The notes under the pieces were generated by a model that did no database searches, was not told the origin of the DNA, and was given only the letters and a program-made list of their open reading frames with translations. Source: a virus. Taken from it: 30,660 nt of DNA. Shown here piece by piece: positions 1-8,129 of the stretch. Both the position numbers and the translations under genes were made by a program. The first letter of the stretch is position 1, and the number at the start of each line of letters is the position of its first letter. The DNA lies in IMG/VR virus record IMGVR_UViG_3300024348_003972, positions 1 through 30,660 of that record. The stretch is one strand, 5' to 3'.

Positions 1-1
1 C

Positions 2-616
2 GAAGACTTAAACCGTCGTCTTAATGACGAAATGCAGCAATTAGCAGAAGCTATTATTGAAAAAAGGTTTACGGAAAGAGATAGAAATAGGCTCGTTCGC
101 ATCATGGAACCAAAACTTAAATACTTTATTTGGAAATTCTTTAATGATAAAGATGAAACCGAAGAGGTTCTTCACAATACTTTCTTTAAAATCTTTAAAT
201 CTGTCGATAGTTATAATCCAAAGTATCGATTTACAACTTGGATTTACACAATCGCAAGAAATGAATCTCTTTTGCATTTGCATAAACTTAAGCAGCAAAT
301 GACTACTGATATTGATAAAATTGGAAATTCCCTATTTCTAGTCGATGACAGTCGTGATAACTATGAAAAGGAGACTTCTCTTGAAACTTTATACACTGCG
401 ACTATTTTAGCAATTGAAGAAATGCCAGAATCGTTGGAAAAATCTATACTCATAGATAAAGAGTTAAACAAGATGAAGGGTGCTGATATTGCAGACAAAT
501 ATGATATGAATCTCAATACAGTTAAAACTAAAATCAGAAAAGCACGTAAAATATTAAAAGATTCAGTTTTGGAAAGTAATCCAGAGCTGGTTGAAAAAAT
601 AAAGGACCTTTTCTAA
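2..616 (+). CDS. Phage-encoded sigma-70 family (ECF-like) RNA polymerase sigma factor, 5' end possibly outside window
   Basis: A small sigma factor that would redirect host RNA polymerase. Counting from the ATG at 32, residues ~20-85 form sigma region 2, with acidic DETEEVLHNTFFKI and then RFTTWIYTIARNE, the usual core-binding and -10 recognition helices. Residues ~130-180 form region 4, with a helix-turn-helix around ADKYDMNLNTVKTKIRKAR. Both regions in about 195 residues is the ECF plan. The frame stays open upstream of ATG 32 to the window edge (EDLNRRLNDE), so the true start may lie outside. The stop overlaps the next ATG (TAATG). T4 uses a small sigma (gp55) for its TATAAATA late promoters, and the ATAAATAA boxes in this window make this protein the obvious candidate reader. 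That link is inference. The sigma assignment itself is firm. Confidence 0.88.
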   Translation, partial: EDLNRRLNDEMQQLAEAIIEKRFTERDRNRLVRIMEPKLKYFIWKFFNDKDETEEVLHNTFFKIFKSVDSYNPKYRFTTWIYTIARNESLLHLHKLKQQMTTDIDKIGNSLFLVDDSRDNYEKETSLETLYTATILAIEEMPESLEKSILIDKELNKMKGADIADKYDMNLNTVKTKIRKARKILKDSVLESNPELVEKIKDLF

Positions 617-1113
617 TGAAATATTTTAATCCAATCGTATTTGTTACTAAGTTAATTGACTTAATCAAGGAGCTCCTATTATTTAGGAAATACTTATCAA
701 TCCTTACTGAGCTTGAACAGAGCGGCGACCTAGACAAAATCGGACTAAGACGTACTCGCCTTGGCAGATTATACTATGTTAAAAATCTACAACCTGAGGT
801 ATTACTAAATACTGATGACCTAAAAGGTTTTGAAATAATGCAAGTTAAAGAATCCCTTGCTGACTATAACGATCCAATGACACGACTTGGAATAATCGAT
901 TTTCTTAAAACTGGATTTCGTAGAATTAAAACTCCAGAAGTATATGGTTATCTTGTATGGATGGACTTTGATTTTAAGCAAATTACACTTGAACGAGTTT
1001 TATATGTAATTCTATATCCAGCCTTAATATCGTTGGCTATTGCATTTATTGCAATTCCTGCCATGGGACACATTGAATGGACTCAGATTTGGCAAAGTCT
1101 AAATTCCAAATAA
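616..1113 (+). CDS. Hypothetical protein with C-terminal membrane segment
   Basis: 165 residues, family not recognised. Its ATG overlaps the sigma stop by one base (TAATG), so the two are probably translationally coupled. The N-terminus is amphipathic and hydrophobic (residues ~5-28), the middle is soluble and mixed-charge, and one clear membrane segment lies near residues 127-150 (LYVILYPALISLAIAFIAIP). A late box overlaps the stop codon and begins the next unit. The pairing with the sigma gene might mean membrane attachment or control of it, but nothing in the sequence proves this. Confidence 0.7.
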   Translation: MKYFNPIVFVTKLIDLIKELLLFRKYLSILTELEQSGDLDKIGLRRTRLGRLYYVKNLQPEVLLNTDDLKGFEIMQVKESLADYNDPMTRLGIIDFLKTGFRRIKTPEVYGYLVWMDFDFKQITLERVLYVILYPALISLAIAFIAIPAMGHIEWTQIWQSLNSK

Positions 1114-1118
1114 ATAAT
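1108..1118 (+). promoter_or_regulatory. Late-promoter-like box (AAATAAATAAT)
   Basis: Located 22 bases before ATG 1140 and overlapping the upstream stop codon. It shares the core ATAAATAA with the boxes at 4532, 8101, 11860, 27054 and, on the minus strand, 25653. It resembles the T4 late promoter TATAAATA. Confidence 0.6.
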
Positions 1119-1139
1119 AGTATCAAATAATCTTAAATT

Positions 1140-1415
1140 ATGAACAAAGTAGAACAATTTTTACAAAAACACGGCTTAAAAGTTATTATTTTATTATTAC
1201 TTTTAACTTATATGAAATCATGTAGTGTAAACTCTGAAGTAACTAAAGTTAAAAAACAATTAGTTAAGCTAGATTCTCTTGCAAATAAAAGAGACCTTGA
1301 AATTGAGGGCCTAAAAGCTGAAAAGAGAATGATTCAAGCAACTGACCGAAAAATGCTTGATGTTCAACGTCAATCTGAAATTGATGCTGAATTGAAAAAA
1401 CTTGGATCTAAATAA
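1140..1415 (+). CDS. Small signal-anchored coiled-coil protein
   Basis: 91 residues. A hydrophobic stretch at ~14-25 (LKVIILLLLLTYM) is followed by Cys29. The rest is a charged heptad-like coiled coil (residues ~33-88) with no globular domain. The Cys sits behind MKS, a poor lipobox, so a transmembrane anchor is likelier than a lipoprotein. An N-terminal anchor plus a long coiled coil resembles an inner-membrane spanin or a virion membrane protein, but a better spanin-like pair lies at 24385-25195. It is preceded by a late box at 1108-1118 and overlaps the next gene by one base (TAATG). Function unknown. Confidence 0.65.
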   Translation: MNKVEQFLQKHGLKVIILLLLLTYMKSCSVNSEVTKVKKQLVKLDSLANKRDLEIEGLKAEKRMIQATDRKMLDVQRQSEIDAELKKLGSK

Positions 1416-2125
1416 TGAAAACTAGAGCAACCCATTACTTTATAATAGGTTCCTTTGTTACTTTATATCTTTTAGTATCAATTATTTCAACTATCCACGT
1501 AGTAGACTTTTTTAGTCTATCTAATCCCAAGTGGCTAGCTGTATCTCTTGCAATAGGATTTGAAGTTGGAGCGGCAGCTTCACTTGCATCTCTTATTGTT
1601 TTAGATAAAATGAATAAAGGTATTGTATGGGGACTATTCATCCTATTAACTGCAATGCAGGCAATGGGAAATACTTATTATGCGTTTTCACATCTACAAA
1701 ATTTTACAGGTTGGATTGAATTATTTGGACTTCAAGAAGAAGATTTAATCTATCAAAAGCGAATGCTTGCAATTATTTCCGGTGCAGTTTTACCAGTTGT
1801 TGCATTAGGATTTATTAAGTCTCTTGTTGATTATATTAAACCTACGCCAGACGCTATTCAAACTGAACCTATTGCAGAAGAACCAATATTGGAACCAGTT
1901 AAAAATCCTGTCCAAGAAAGTGTCCAAGCCGAGACTCCTAATAAAGCTCCAAAAGTTAAAAAAAAGCCTCAGGAGAAGCCAGTAAAATCTACTGGACCAA
2001 TTGAAGTTGACCTAACTCAGCCAGCTGAAGACAAACCAAAACACATAGAACTATTTGACATGCCAGATCGTGCTACCCGAAGGCTTTCTGAAGATGAAAA
2101 GATCTCTAGAGGAATTATCTCGTAA
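1415..2125 (+). CDS. Polytopic membrane protein with Pro/Glu/Lys-rich cytoplasmic tail
   Basis: 236 residues. About four hydrophobic segments lie near residues 8-30, 42-66, 71-90 and 115-137, followed by a low-complexity tail (150-236) rich in Pro, Glu, Lys and Val. No enzyme motif is visible. It is coupled to the gene before it by a TAATG overlap and shares that gene's late box, so the two are probably made together and may form a membrane complex. I do not recognise the family. Late host-envelope remodelling or a virion-entry role are both possible. Confidence 0.65.
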   Translation: MKTRATHYFIIGSFVTLYLLVSIISTIHVVDFFSLSNPKWLAVSLAIGFEVGAAASLASLIVLDKMNKGIVWGLFILLTAMQAMGNTYYAFSHLQNFTGWIELFGLQEEDLIYQKRMLAIISGAVLPVVALGFIKSLVDYIKPTPDAIQTEPIAEEPILEPVKNPVQESVQAETPNKAPKVKKKPQEKPVKSTGPIEVDLTQPAEDKPKHIELFDMPDRATRRLSEDEKISRGIIS

Positions 2126-2132
2126 AACGGAG

Positions 2133-2142
2133 GTAAATAATA
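2133..2142 (+). promoter_or_regulatory. Late-promoter-like box (GTAAATAATA)
   Basis: Located 17 bases before ATG 2159. It is the weakest match to the ATAAATAA core (TAAATAAT), but has the same position relative to the start and the same A-rich follow-on as the others. Confidence 0.5.
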
Positions 2143-2158
2143 AAAAGAACTTCGACTA

Positions 2159-2947
2159 ATGTCTTACATTAAATTTAAAGGCGACCCGGGCTATAAAAGA
2201 GTAAATTCTGGAATGGCTAAACTCTGCGACCCAGTACCTGTCAAAAAGTCACTTCGACTTATTGACAATTGTTTTTCAATAGTAGACAAAAATGTTAGTC
2301 AAGTAGATCTATGCGAATTTAGTAAGCTTTCATACCCAGCTGATTCTTATGTTAAACAGGAATTGGAAATCTGTCAAGGCGAAACCGTAACAATATTTAC
2401 AAATGGACTATTTGGTGGAACCACTTCGACTGCTGCTACTACAATCAATAGTGCATCAGTAACCCTAGCTTCAGCTAATCCACTTATTAAAGTTGGAACT
2501 AAAGTTTCAGGAAATGGTATTGTATCTGGAACAACTGTTTCGGCAATTACCGGAACCGCTTTAACCTTATCTAGTGGTGCTACCGCAACTGCTGCAGCTT
2601 CAGTATTAACTTTCACTGAAGTATTAAATCCAAATAAAGCTTACGTAAAGGGTATTATCCTATATGTAAAATATCCAATGGCCGATGAAGATGGAGGAGA
2701 AATTTCTCCAGATCAATATCTTCTATCTTGCGGAATATCTGCCGTTCTAGCAAATGGCGGAACTAGCGCATCTAACTTTAGCGTTGGACAAGCCTATATG
2801 TACCTTGCGCCAGAAGATACTGCCGATCCTACTAAGATTTTAAATAGTTTATCTTTATTAAACCCAAGTTCAACATTTAGTGTTAATGTTAGTGTTTTAT
2901 TAATTAAAACCAAAACTGATGCTGATCCAAATAATTGTGATTGCTAA
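2159..2947 (+). CDS. Putative virion structural protein with inserted Ig-like beta module
   Basis: 262 residues. Residues ~82-155 form a Thr/Ser/Ala/Gly-rich beta module with the pattern VGTKVSGNGI, SGTTVSAI, LTLSSGATAT and VLTF. This is a short all-beta domain that recurs in phage tail and decoration proteins. The flanking segments (1-80 and 155-262) look like one fold interrupted by the module; residues ~160-180 and ~235-255 are beta-rich. Six cysteines are present, with CDC at the C-terminus. The gene is first in a late unit and overlaps the next gene by one base. A role as a tail or baseplate surface protein is inferred. The specific component is unknown. Confidence 0.65.
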   Translation: MSYIKFKGDPGYKRVNSGMAKLCDPVPVKKSLRLIDNCFSIVDKNVSQVDLCEFSKLSYPADSYVKQELEICQGETVTIFTNGLFGGTTSTAATTINSASVTLASANPLIKVGTKVSGNGIVSGTTVSAITGTALTLSSGATATAAASVLTFTEVLNPNKAYVKGIILYVKYPMADEDGGEISPDQYLLSCGISAVLANGGTSASNFSVGQAYMYLAPEDTADPTKILNSLSLLNPSSTFSVNVSVLLIKTKTDADPNNCDC

Positions 2948-3396
2948 TGAGACCCGTAATGTCATATGGACAAAAGAATAGCTTCATGAGTTCTATTCCA
3001 TTTCAAGGTCGAGGAGACTTTGGATTTGTTGCATCCCAATCAACGTTTACTCCAGGTATTACAATTAAGTTATTACCGTTAGCTGATCTATCTCGTCCAC
3101 AAGAAATTGAAACTTCTGAGTTTGATCAATTAGTTGCTGATTTAAATGATCAATTTAGACCAGGTAAAAGATTAAGCGGTGTTGAAGTAAATACTCAACA
3201 TCAAAAAGGAGGATCCAATAAAGTATTTGGCAGATTCTTAGGTTTTGAATTAGACCGAAAACACCAAGTAATTCGAGCATTTATCAGAGATTCTGAATTA
3301 AATAAAAAGGTTGAAGTCTATCCGGCTTCGCTAATGAATGTTAATGAATCTACTGGACACACAAAAACCTTTATGCAATTTTTAATACAAGACTAG
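2947..3396 (+). CDS. Conserved-looking hypothetical protein, probably tail/baseplate
   Basis: 149 residues from ATG 2947. A TTG six bases earlier is in frame, but the TAATG overlap with the preceding stop is the junction type used repeatedly here. It is soluble and mixed alpha/beta, with an Arg/Lys-rich middle (FRPGKRLSGVEV, GRFLGFELDRKHQVIRAFIRD) and no signal peptide or membrane segment. It sits between a structural gene and the gp26-like gene in a late unit, so a tail or baseplate assembly role is likely. Family not recognised. Confidence 0.7.
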   Translation: MRPVMSYGQKNSFMSSIPFQGRGDFGFVASQSTFTPGITIKLLPLADLSRPQEIETSEFDQLVADLNDQFRPGKRLSGVEVNTQHQKGGSNKVFGRFLGFELDRKHQVIRAFIRDSELNKKVEVYPASLMNVNESTGHTKTFMQFLIQD

Positions 3397-3417
3397 AAAA
3401 GGTTAAGTATTAATACA

Positions 3418-4335
3418 ATGCAAGAGATCGAAATCCAATCTGAGAATTCTGTACCCAGCCCAAAGTCTAAAAAGACCATAACTAAACCAGAAATCTCTAC
3501 CCCAAATCAATTGGGACTAAAGAATATTCCACTATCAGTTTTACCTAGCGAAGGAAAATACTATCTTCCCGGCTTTGAATTATCAATTAGATCAGCAACC
3601 GTTGCTGAGATTAGACATTGGTCAACTATTGATGAAAACGATTTATTATCAGTAGATGATCAGCTAAACTATATACTAGAACGTTGTACCACAATTACAA
3701 TAGATGGACAGCTAGCTAGCTGGAAAGAAATTCTAGAAATTGACAGATTCTATATTGTATTTAGAATACAAGAACTAACTTTTCCAAATGGAGAAAACTA
3801 TATTCCTCATAAATTTGAATGTGCATGCGATGTAGAATCACCATATAGCGAAAAGAAGCCAATTTCGAGCTCTATGTTAAGTTCATTTGATTTTCCAGAA
3901 GAACTTGCAGCATTTTATTCAGAGGACCTTAGAGCGTATCGAGTAGAATCAGAAAAACTTAATACTAACTTTAATCTTTTTTTACCAACTCTGGGTACAA
4001 TGCAGAAACTTAGAGAAATCGTGCTAGACATTAATCGTGCTGGTAAAAAGATAGACAAAGCATTTTTGAAAATTGTTCCTTACTTAGTTGGCGATTGGGA
4101 TAGTCTCAATTCCCAAACCTTCTCTGTATTGAATGAAGAATCTTTAACTTGGCACATTAATAAATTTACGTTTATTACTAAATTTGCAGATGCTATCCAA
4201 AAATCAAAGAGGCAAGTATTAAAGGACGATTGTCCTAAGTGTGGAGCCAAAATAGACTCAAGAATTTTTTTGGACTCCAGCTTCACTGTCAAAGATCTTT
4301 TCCTTATTTCAGCTGGATTTAGTGAACTTGTTTGA
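3418..4335 (+). CDS. T4 gp26-like baseplate hub/assembly protein
   Basis: 305 residues. Residues ~35-130 follow the pattern of the T4 gp26 baseplate family: LPSEGKYYLPG, then a beta segment and a helix-rich stretch with DDQLNYILERCTTI. A probable metal site is formed by C135, C137, C272 and C275 (CAC and CPKC). It is longer than T4 gp26 (about 208 residues), with an acidic, proline-rich N-terminal 25-residue extension. Position 21 bases after the previous gene and inside the tail block agrees with the call. The C-terminus overlaps the next, +1-frame gene by 14 bases. The family call rests on pattern memory, not an alignment. Confidence 0.6.
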   Translation: MQEIEIQSENSVPSPKSKKTITKPEISTPNQLGLKNIPLSVLPSEGKYYLPGFELSIRSATVAEIRHWSTIDENDLLSVDDQLNYILERCTTITIDGQLASWKEILEIDRFYIVFRIQELTFPNGENYIPHKFECACDVESPYSEKKPISSSMLSSFDFPEELAAFYSEDLRAYRVESEKLNTNFNLFLPTLGTMQKLREIVLDINRAGKKIDKAFLKIVPYLVGDWDSLNSQTFSVLNEESLTWHINKFTFITKFADAIQKSKRQVLKDDCPKCGAKIDSRIFLDSSFTVKDLFLISAGFSELV

Positions 4336-4510
4336 AACTAACAAGTTCTTGACAGTGAAGCTGAATCAACCGTTAGACCAATTGTATTCACTTCCGTTTT
4401 ATGAATATTCAATATATTTGACAATTATTAATAAACAAATAGAAGAATCTAATTCTAGAATTCTAGCGGAACAGGATGAATTGCCTAATCTACCGGGAAG
4501 ACTTTCTTAA
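4322..4510 (+). CDS. Small overlapping protein (62 aa), possible tail-assembly partner or +1 frameshift extension
   Basis: GTG start at 4322, inside the 3' end of the gp26-like gene and in its +1 frame, with a 14-base overlap. The protein is soluble and helical (YSLPFYEYSIYLTIINK), with no known domain. It may be translated by reinitiation. Alternatively, ribosomes may slip +1 at GTT TGA, the stop of the upstream gene, and fuse it to that protein. Small overlapping frames of this kind are common for tail-assembly chaperones. No start better than GTG exists in the frame. Confidence 0.6.
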   Translation: MNLFETNKFLTVKLNQPLDQLYSLPFYEYSIYLTIINKQIEESNSRILAEQDELPNLPGRLS

Positions 4511-4531
4511 TTTGGTTTTGCCGGATATTTC

Positions 4532-4541
4532 GATAAATAAC
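4532..4541 (+). promoter_or_regulatory. Late-promoter-like box (GATAAATAAC)
   Basis: Lies in the 44-base gap after the small overlapping gene, 13 bases before ATG 4555. It matches the GATAAATAA core found at 8101, 11860 and 27054. Confidence 0.6.
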
Positions 4542-4554
4542 AAAAAGCAGTTTA

Positions 4555-5718
4555 ATGAAAGGTCTATACTTAGAACTTGGTGCACTGAATCAGACTCAAT
4601 CTAAAACTGAGCCTAATTCTCCAAATTTAATTGATTTACTACAGCCTGAGGGATTTATTCCAGAATTAAATCTATCGGAAAGCATATCGACAGCAGGGTC
4701 TCCATTGAATCCAGCTAAAGAGGCTCTTGCGCAAACCGGGCCTAGCACCATGACTGAGGCAGCTATTAGATCAGCCGAGCTATTATCTGGAATATCTGAT
4801 ACTTTGACTAAGCTGACTATTAACGGAAGCGTTTCTACTGTAAATACTTCATCAATAGACACTGTAAACAATTCTCTATCAATTAAAGGAGATTTGGAGA
4901 AAATGCTTCCACTATTAAAGATTGAACCCAAAAAGATTGAGTTGGTTTTTAAAGATGGATCTATGTTAGAGGAGTTGATTAAGAAAGTATCTGTACCTAC
5001 TAATAATGAGACTAAAACTACTCCAGAAAAGGTTGCAACTGGAACTCTATCGAATACAACCGAATTACAGCCAGATCCTACTAAACCAAAGTTAGACATA
5101 TCTGTATTTAGAAATGCCCTATTTGCTCAAGAAGCCACTCTAGCTGATAGAGTTAATGCAACTTTGGCTGAAGGCGGTGATATATCAACTATGTTTGAAG
5201 AAAACGTAGTTGGCGATAAAATTGCAAAGTCAGGAAAGTTAGCCGAGACTTACACTCAAGGAATTAGGGAAGCAGTTATGCTAGCTGAAATAAAGCAAGA
5301 AACTGATAGAACCACCGCTCTAGCAAATGAACAACAGTTATTGGATCAAGGCGACCCAATGGCAATTCTGAAATCTCTTACTAATCCGCTTACTCAAACT
5401 AAAGAAGTCCAGCCGCCATCGTTTAATAAAGCAATTGCTCAAGGACTTACTGATGTTGCTGAATCTAACTCAAAAATAGTTTCACAAACTAGTATTGTTA
5501 ACCAGGCAGTTTCTGCGCTACCCCAAAGTCAACCAAATTCTAATAATACAGTTGAGAATATTCCAACCAAACTTCAACCAAATACCCAATTACCTAACGA
5601 GGCAGATCAACAACCGACCGTTGCGATACAAGGAGGCGATCCAGTATTGGCTGCATATATGTTACAAATGTTGAACCTTATGAAATCTGGTCAACTAAAA
5701 GTTAAACTTACACACTAA
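4555..5718 (+). CDS. Hypothetical structural or assembly protein, Ser/Thr/Asn/Gln-rich
   Basis: 387 residues with no recognised domain. Low-complexity Thr/Asn/Ser/Pro/Gln stretches (~35-110, ~150-185, ~285-365) alternate with short helical parts (~185-270). The C-terminal 25 residues are hydrophobic and helical (VLAAYMLQMLNLMKSGQLKVKL), possibly an interaction helix. The gene opens a late unit behind the box at 4532 and is coupled by TAATG to a small coiled-coil gene. A tail-length, scaffold or baseplate-linker role would fit, but nothing in the sequence decides it. Confidence 0.65.
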   Translation: MKGLYLELGALNQTQSKTEPNSPNLIDLLQPEGFIPELNLSESISTAGSPLNPAKEALAQTGPSTMTEAAIRSAELLSGISDTLTKLTINGSVSTVNTSSIDTVNNSLSIKGDLEKMLPLLKIEPKKIELVFKDGSMLEELIKKVSVPTNNETKTTPEKVATGTLSNTTELQPDPTKPKLDISVFRNALFAQEATLADRVNATLAEGGDISTMFEENVVGDKIAKSGKLAETYTQGIREAVMLAEIKQETDRTTALANEQQLLDQGDPMAILKSLTNPLTQTKEVQPPSFNKAIAQGLTDVAESNSKIVSQTSIVNQAVSALPQSQPNSNNTVENIPTKLQPNTQLPNEADQQPTVAIQGGDPVLAAYMLQMLNLMKSGQLKVKLTH

Positions 5719-5942
5719 TGGAAATATCTAATAATATTAAAACTGAAGCAAAGAGCATAGTCTCAGAATATTCTCAAATATTTAATGAACTAGAAAAGCT
5801 TGAAATGTTAGCATCTAGCCTAGAATTACAAAAGGATCTTTTATTAAGCAGACTAGAAACACTAAGAGAGCGCGAACATGTGTTAATAGATAATATAGGA
5901 GAAACCAATGAAAAAATTACATTGGAAGCTCTCCTATCGTAA
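5718..5942 (+). CDS. Small coiled-coil protein
   Basis: 74 residues, nearly all predicted helix with heptad spacing of Leu/Ile (FNELEKLEMLASSLELQKD, LLSRLETLRER). No signal peptide or membrane segment. It is coupled to the upstream gene by a one-base TAATG overlap, which suggests a stoichiometric partner or chaperone of that protein. Family not recognised. Confidence 0.65.
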   Translation: MEISNNIKTEAKSIVSEYSQIFNELEKLEMLASSLELQKDLLLSRLETLREREHVLIDNIGETNEKITLEALLS

Positions 5943-5967
5943 TTATAAAAATTAAATTGAATCACGG

Positions 5968-8061
5968 ATGCAGTCTAGATTTATAAAATTAACAGATTAT
6001 TGCTTACTGGAATATCAGTATGAATCACTATCTCCGGCAAGTCCGATTTTAATTACTTCTCCATTTTATGCATTAACGCTAGGTGAGGGAGAAATTTACC
6101 TATACAATCCAGACTCGGCTCTATATGAAACTGGAAATATTAAAGATTTTACAGCAGTTCCATTAGCGTCAAATAGTGGTAGATTTGTATATTTAGATTC
6201 AGAAGACTCTCCGAATTATACTGAATATGCAATTAGCACAGTTCCTGGGGCAGCTGAAACATTAATTCCAGCTGGGTCAATTATTGCGGATAGAGTACGG
6301 TTCCACTTTGCAGCAGGATTTCAATTTGATGATTTCTCAAGTTTAGTATTATCCATTAAACAGGATATGAATAATGGTAATGCTTTAATTTTAGCAAATA
6401 TACTAGTTAATTCTACAACATTAGGCGATATCTTACTATTTGCAACTCGGCCAATGATTATTGGTAATGCAATGTACGATCGATACATTGATATAATTGT
6501 TCCATCTATTAAAAACATGGATGAACAGTTTTATACATCGCCAAATCCATCGACGACCTTTGAATATGCTGTAACCTCCGTAACAACTAATAATTCAACT
6601 ATCGGTGTAGGCTTAGTTAAAAACAATCCTATTACTGTTAACTTATTTGAATGTAAAGACGGTCCAAGTATTTCTACTGCAAACGAGGTTTATACAACAT
6701 ATGATATTAATCAAGCATATTCTGCTCAAATTAGTCAAGCGAATGACTATGATTTAGTTGGTGCTAAAATTAGAGAAGCAGTTGACGGAGATTATATTGA
6801 GTTCTTTGCTACTTGGAATGGAGGGTTTCCTGAAGAATTTATTGGAATTTTGGAAAAACGTACAGGACAATCCTGGATAATTTTCCATCAGCTTACTATA
6901 TTTGAACAAATTGGATCTTCTTTTATTAAAAGCGGAGATGCAACATTTTTCCAAGAATCAAATTTCGATGAGCCTTTAATCTATAGACCAATTCTTAAAA
7001 ATGCAAACGAAGCCGTTAGTATGGCAATCGACTATTCAGTTAGATTGGTAAACCGAACAACTAATGAACAAATTATTAGAACTGGCTCACTAATTGTAAT
7101 TAATCCAAACAAATATGGAAAATCTCTAGTTAAAATTGACCTGGCAGATAAACCAAATTCTAATCGAATTAATAATTTAATTATTACAAAGGTTACTGAT
7201 TCGCTTGCTGCTTTTAATGATATTGAATCAAATAAATCAGCAACCTCAACTAATCAAGCTGCGCTTGCGGTTCAAACAAACGTGGCTGAACCTACTATTG
7301 AAATTCGAACTATTACTGAGTATGTACCAGTTTTATTTTCAAATAATAGCATTTTACTAGCAGAAAGCAGTAAACTAACTGGAACTAACCAAAATACTGA
7401 GGTTGCGTATGGACAAGGGCTGCTTTCGATTGTAGTAAGTCCATTTGATAATGTTTTCAAGTTTAAAGTAAAACAGCAAAAACTAAATACTTCAGGTAAT
7501 CCAATTATTAATACATTCGATCTTACTCAATTTAGTGGATTTGAATTAGTGTTTGGAACTGACAATGCTAGAGTTACAATTAAAAATAGTACAAGTCAAG
7601 CTGAAACTAACTCAGATTTAGGTGAAATCCTATTTAAGTTTGATTCAACAATAACTTCTAAAATTCTTTTATTAGATGATCCTAAATTTTATATTGTATC
7701 AGTAGGAAATGATGGCACACGAAATGCTCTATATACTGGAAAATGGTACAAGCCAGATGGAGTAGTTGAGGCTAATACTCAAAATACAGCAGAAGAAAAT
7801 AGAATTAAGGCAGAGGAAAATTTAAGAAAACGATTAGATGAACTTTCATCACTGGTTGATCAACTAAGAGATGAAAATTCTAATCTTAGAAAAAATTCAA
7901 TTAAACACGTGATCTCTCAACCGGCTAATTCGCCAACTGATATTGCACCAGTTTCTAATCCAATTAGACAAGTTAAACCAATCTCAGGATATGGAAGATC
8001 CCTGGGTAGACCAGGATCTGGCGGAATGTTTATTGAAGATGCTACACAGACTCAATTCTAA
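5968..8061 (+). CDS. Large putative virion/baseplate protein with C-terminal coiled coil and Gly-rich tail
   Basis: 697 residues. Residues 1-~590 are beta-rich and soluble with many aromatic and Asn/Thr residues, as in tail or baseplate proteins. Residues ~605-650 form a coiled coil (RIKAEENLRKRLDELSSLVD and on). The last 45 residues are Pro/Gly-rich (YGRSLGRPGSGGMF), probably disordered. The coiled coil suggests a trimeric fibre or wedge-type assembly. ATG 5968 was chosen because translation is continuous from it and the 25-base gap is usual here. No specific T4 homologue is recognised. Confidence 0.65.
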   Translation: MQSRFIKLTDYCLLEYQYESLSPASPILITSPFYALTLGEGEIYLYNPDSALYETGNIKDFTAVPLASNSGRFVYLDSEDSPNYTEYAISTVPGAAETLIPAGSIIADRVRFHFAAGFQFDDFSSLVLSIKQDMNNGNALILANILVNSTTLGDILLFATRPMIIGNAMYDRYIDIIVPSIKNMDEQFYTSPNPSTTFEYAVTSVTTNNSTIGVGLVKNNPITVNLFECKDGPSISTANEVYTTYDINQAYSAQISQANDYDLVGAKIREAVDGDYIEFFATWNGGFPEEFIGILEKRTGQSWIIFHQLTIFEQIGSSFIKSGDATFFQESNFDEPLIYRPILKNANEAVSMAIDYSVRLVNRTTNEQIIRTGSLIVINPNKYGKSLVKIDLADKPNSNRINNLIITKVTDSLAAFNDIESNKSATSTNQAALAVQTNVAEPTIEIRTITEYVPVLFSNNSILLAESSKLTGTNQNTEVAYGQGLLSIVVSPFDNVFKFKVKQQKLNTSGNPIINTFDLTQFSGFELVFGTDNARVTIKNSTSQAETNSDLGEILFKFDSTITSKILLLDDPKFYIVSVGNDGTRNALYTGKWYKPDGVVEANTQNTAEENRIKAEENLRKRLDELSSLVDQLRDENSNLRKNSIKHVISQPANSPTDIAPVSNPIRQVKPISGYGRSLGRPGSGGMFIEDATQTQF

Positions 8062-8100
8062 TCAATTATCATAATTTATTGAATCGCTATACAAGGCACA

Positions 8101-8110
8101 GATAAATAAT
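8101..8110 (+). promoter_or_regulatory. Late-promoter-like box (GATAAATAAT)
   Basis: In the 68-base gap after 8061 and 19 bases before ATG 8130. It is one of the best copies of the recurring box and is followed by an A-run. Confidence 0.65.
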
Positions 8111-8129
8111 AAAAAATAGATCGTCTATA

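Noticed and set aside
2127-2134. ACGGAGGT, a strong Shine-Dalgarno-like sequence before the gene at 2159
   Set aside because: It lies about 25 bases from the ATG and upstream of the late box, so it would not be in the late mRNA.
4596-5099. Long antisense frame of 167 codons
   Set aside because: It mirrors the codon pattern of the + strand gene, has no promoter or start context, and encodes a low-complexity product.
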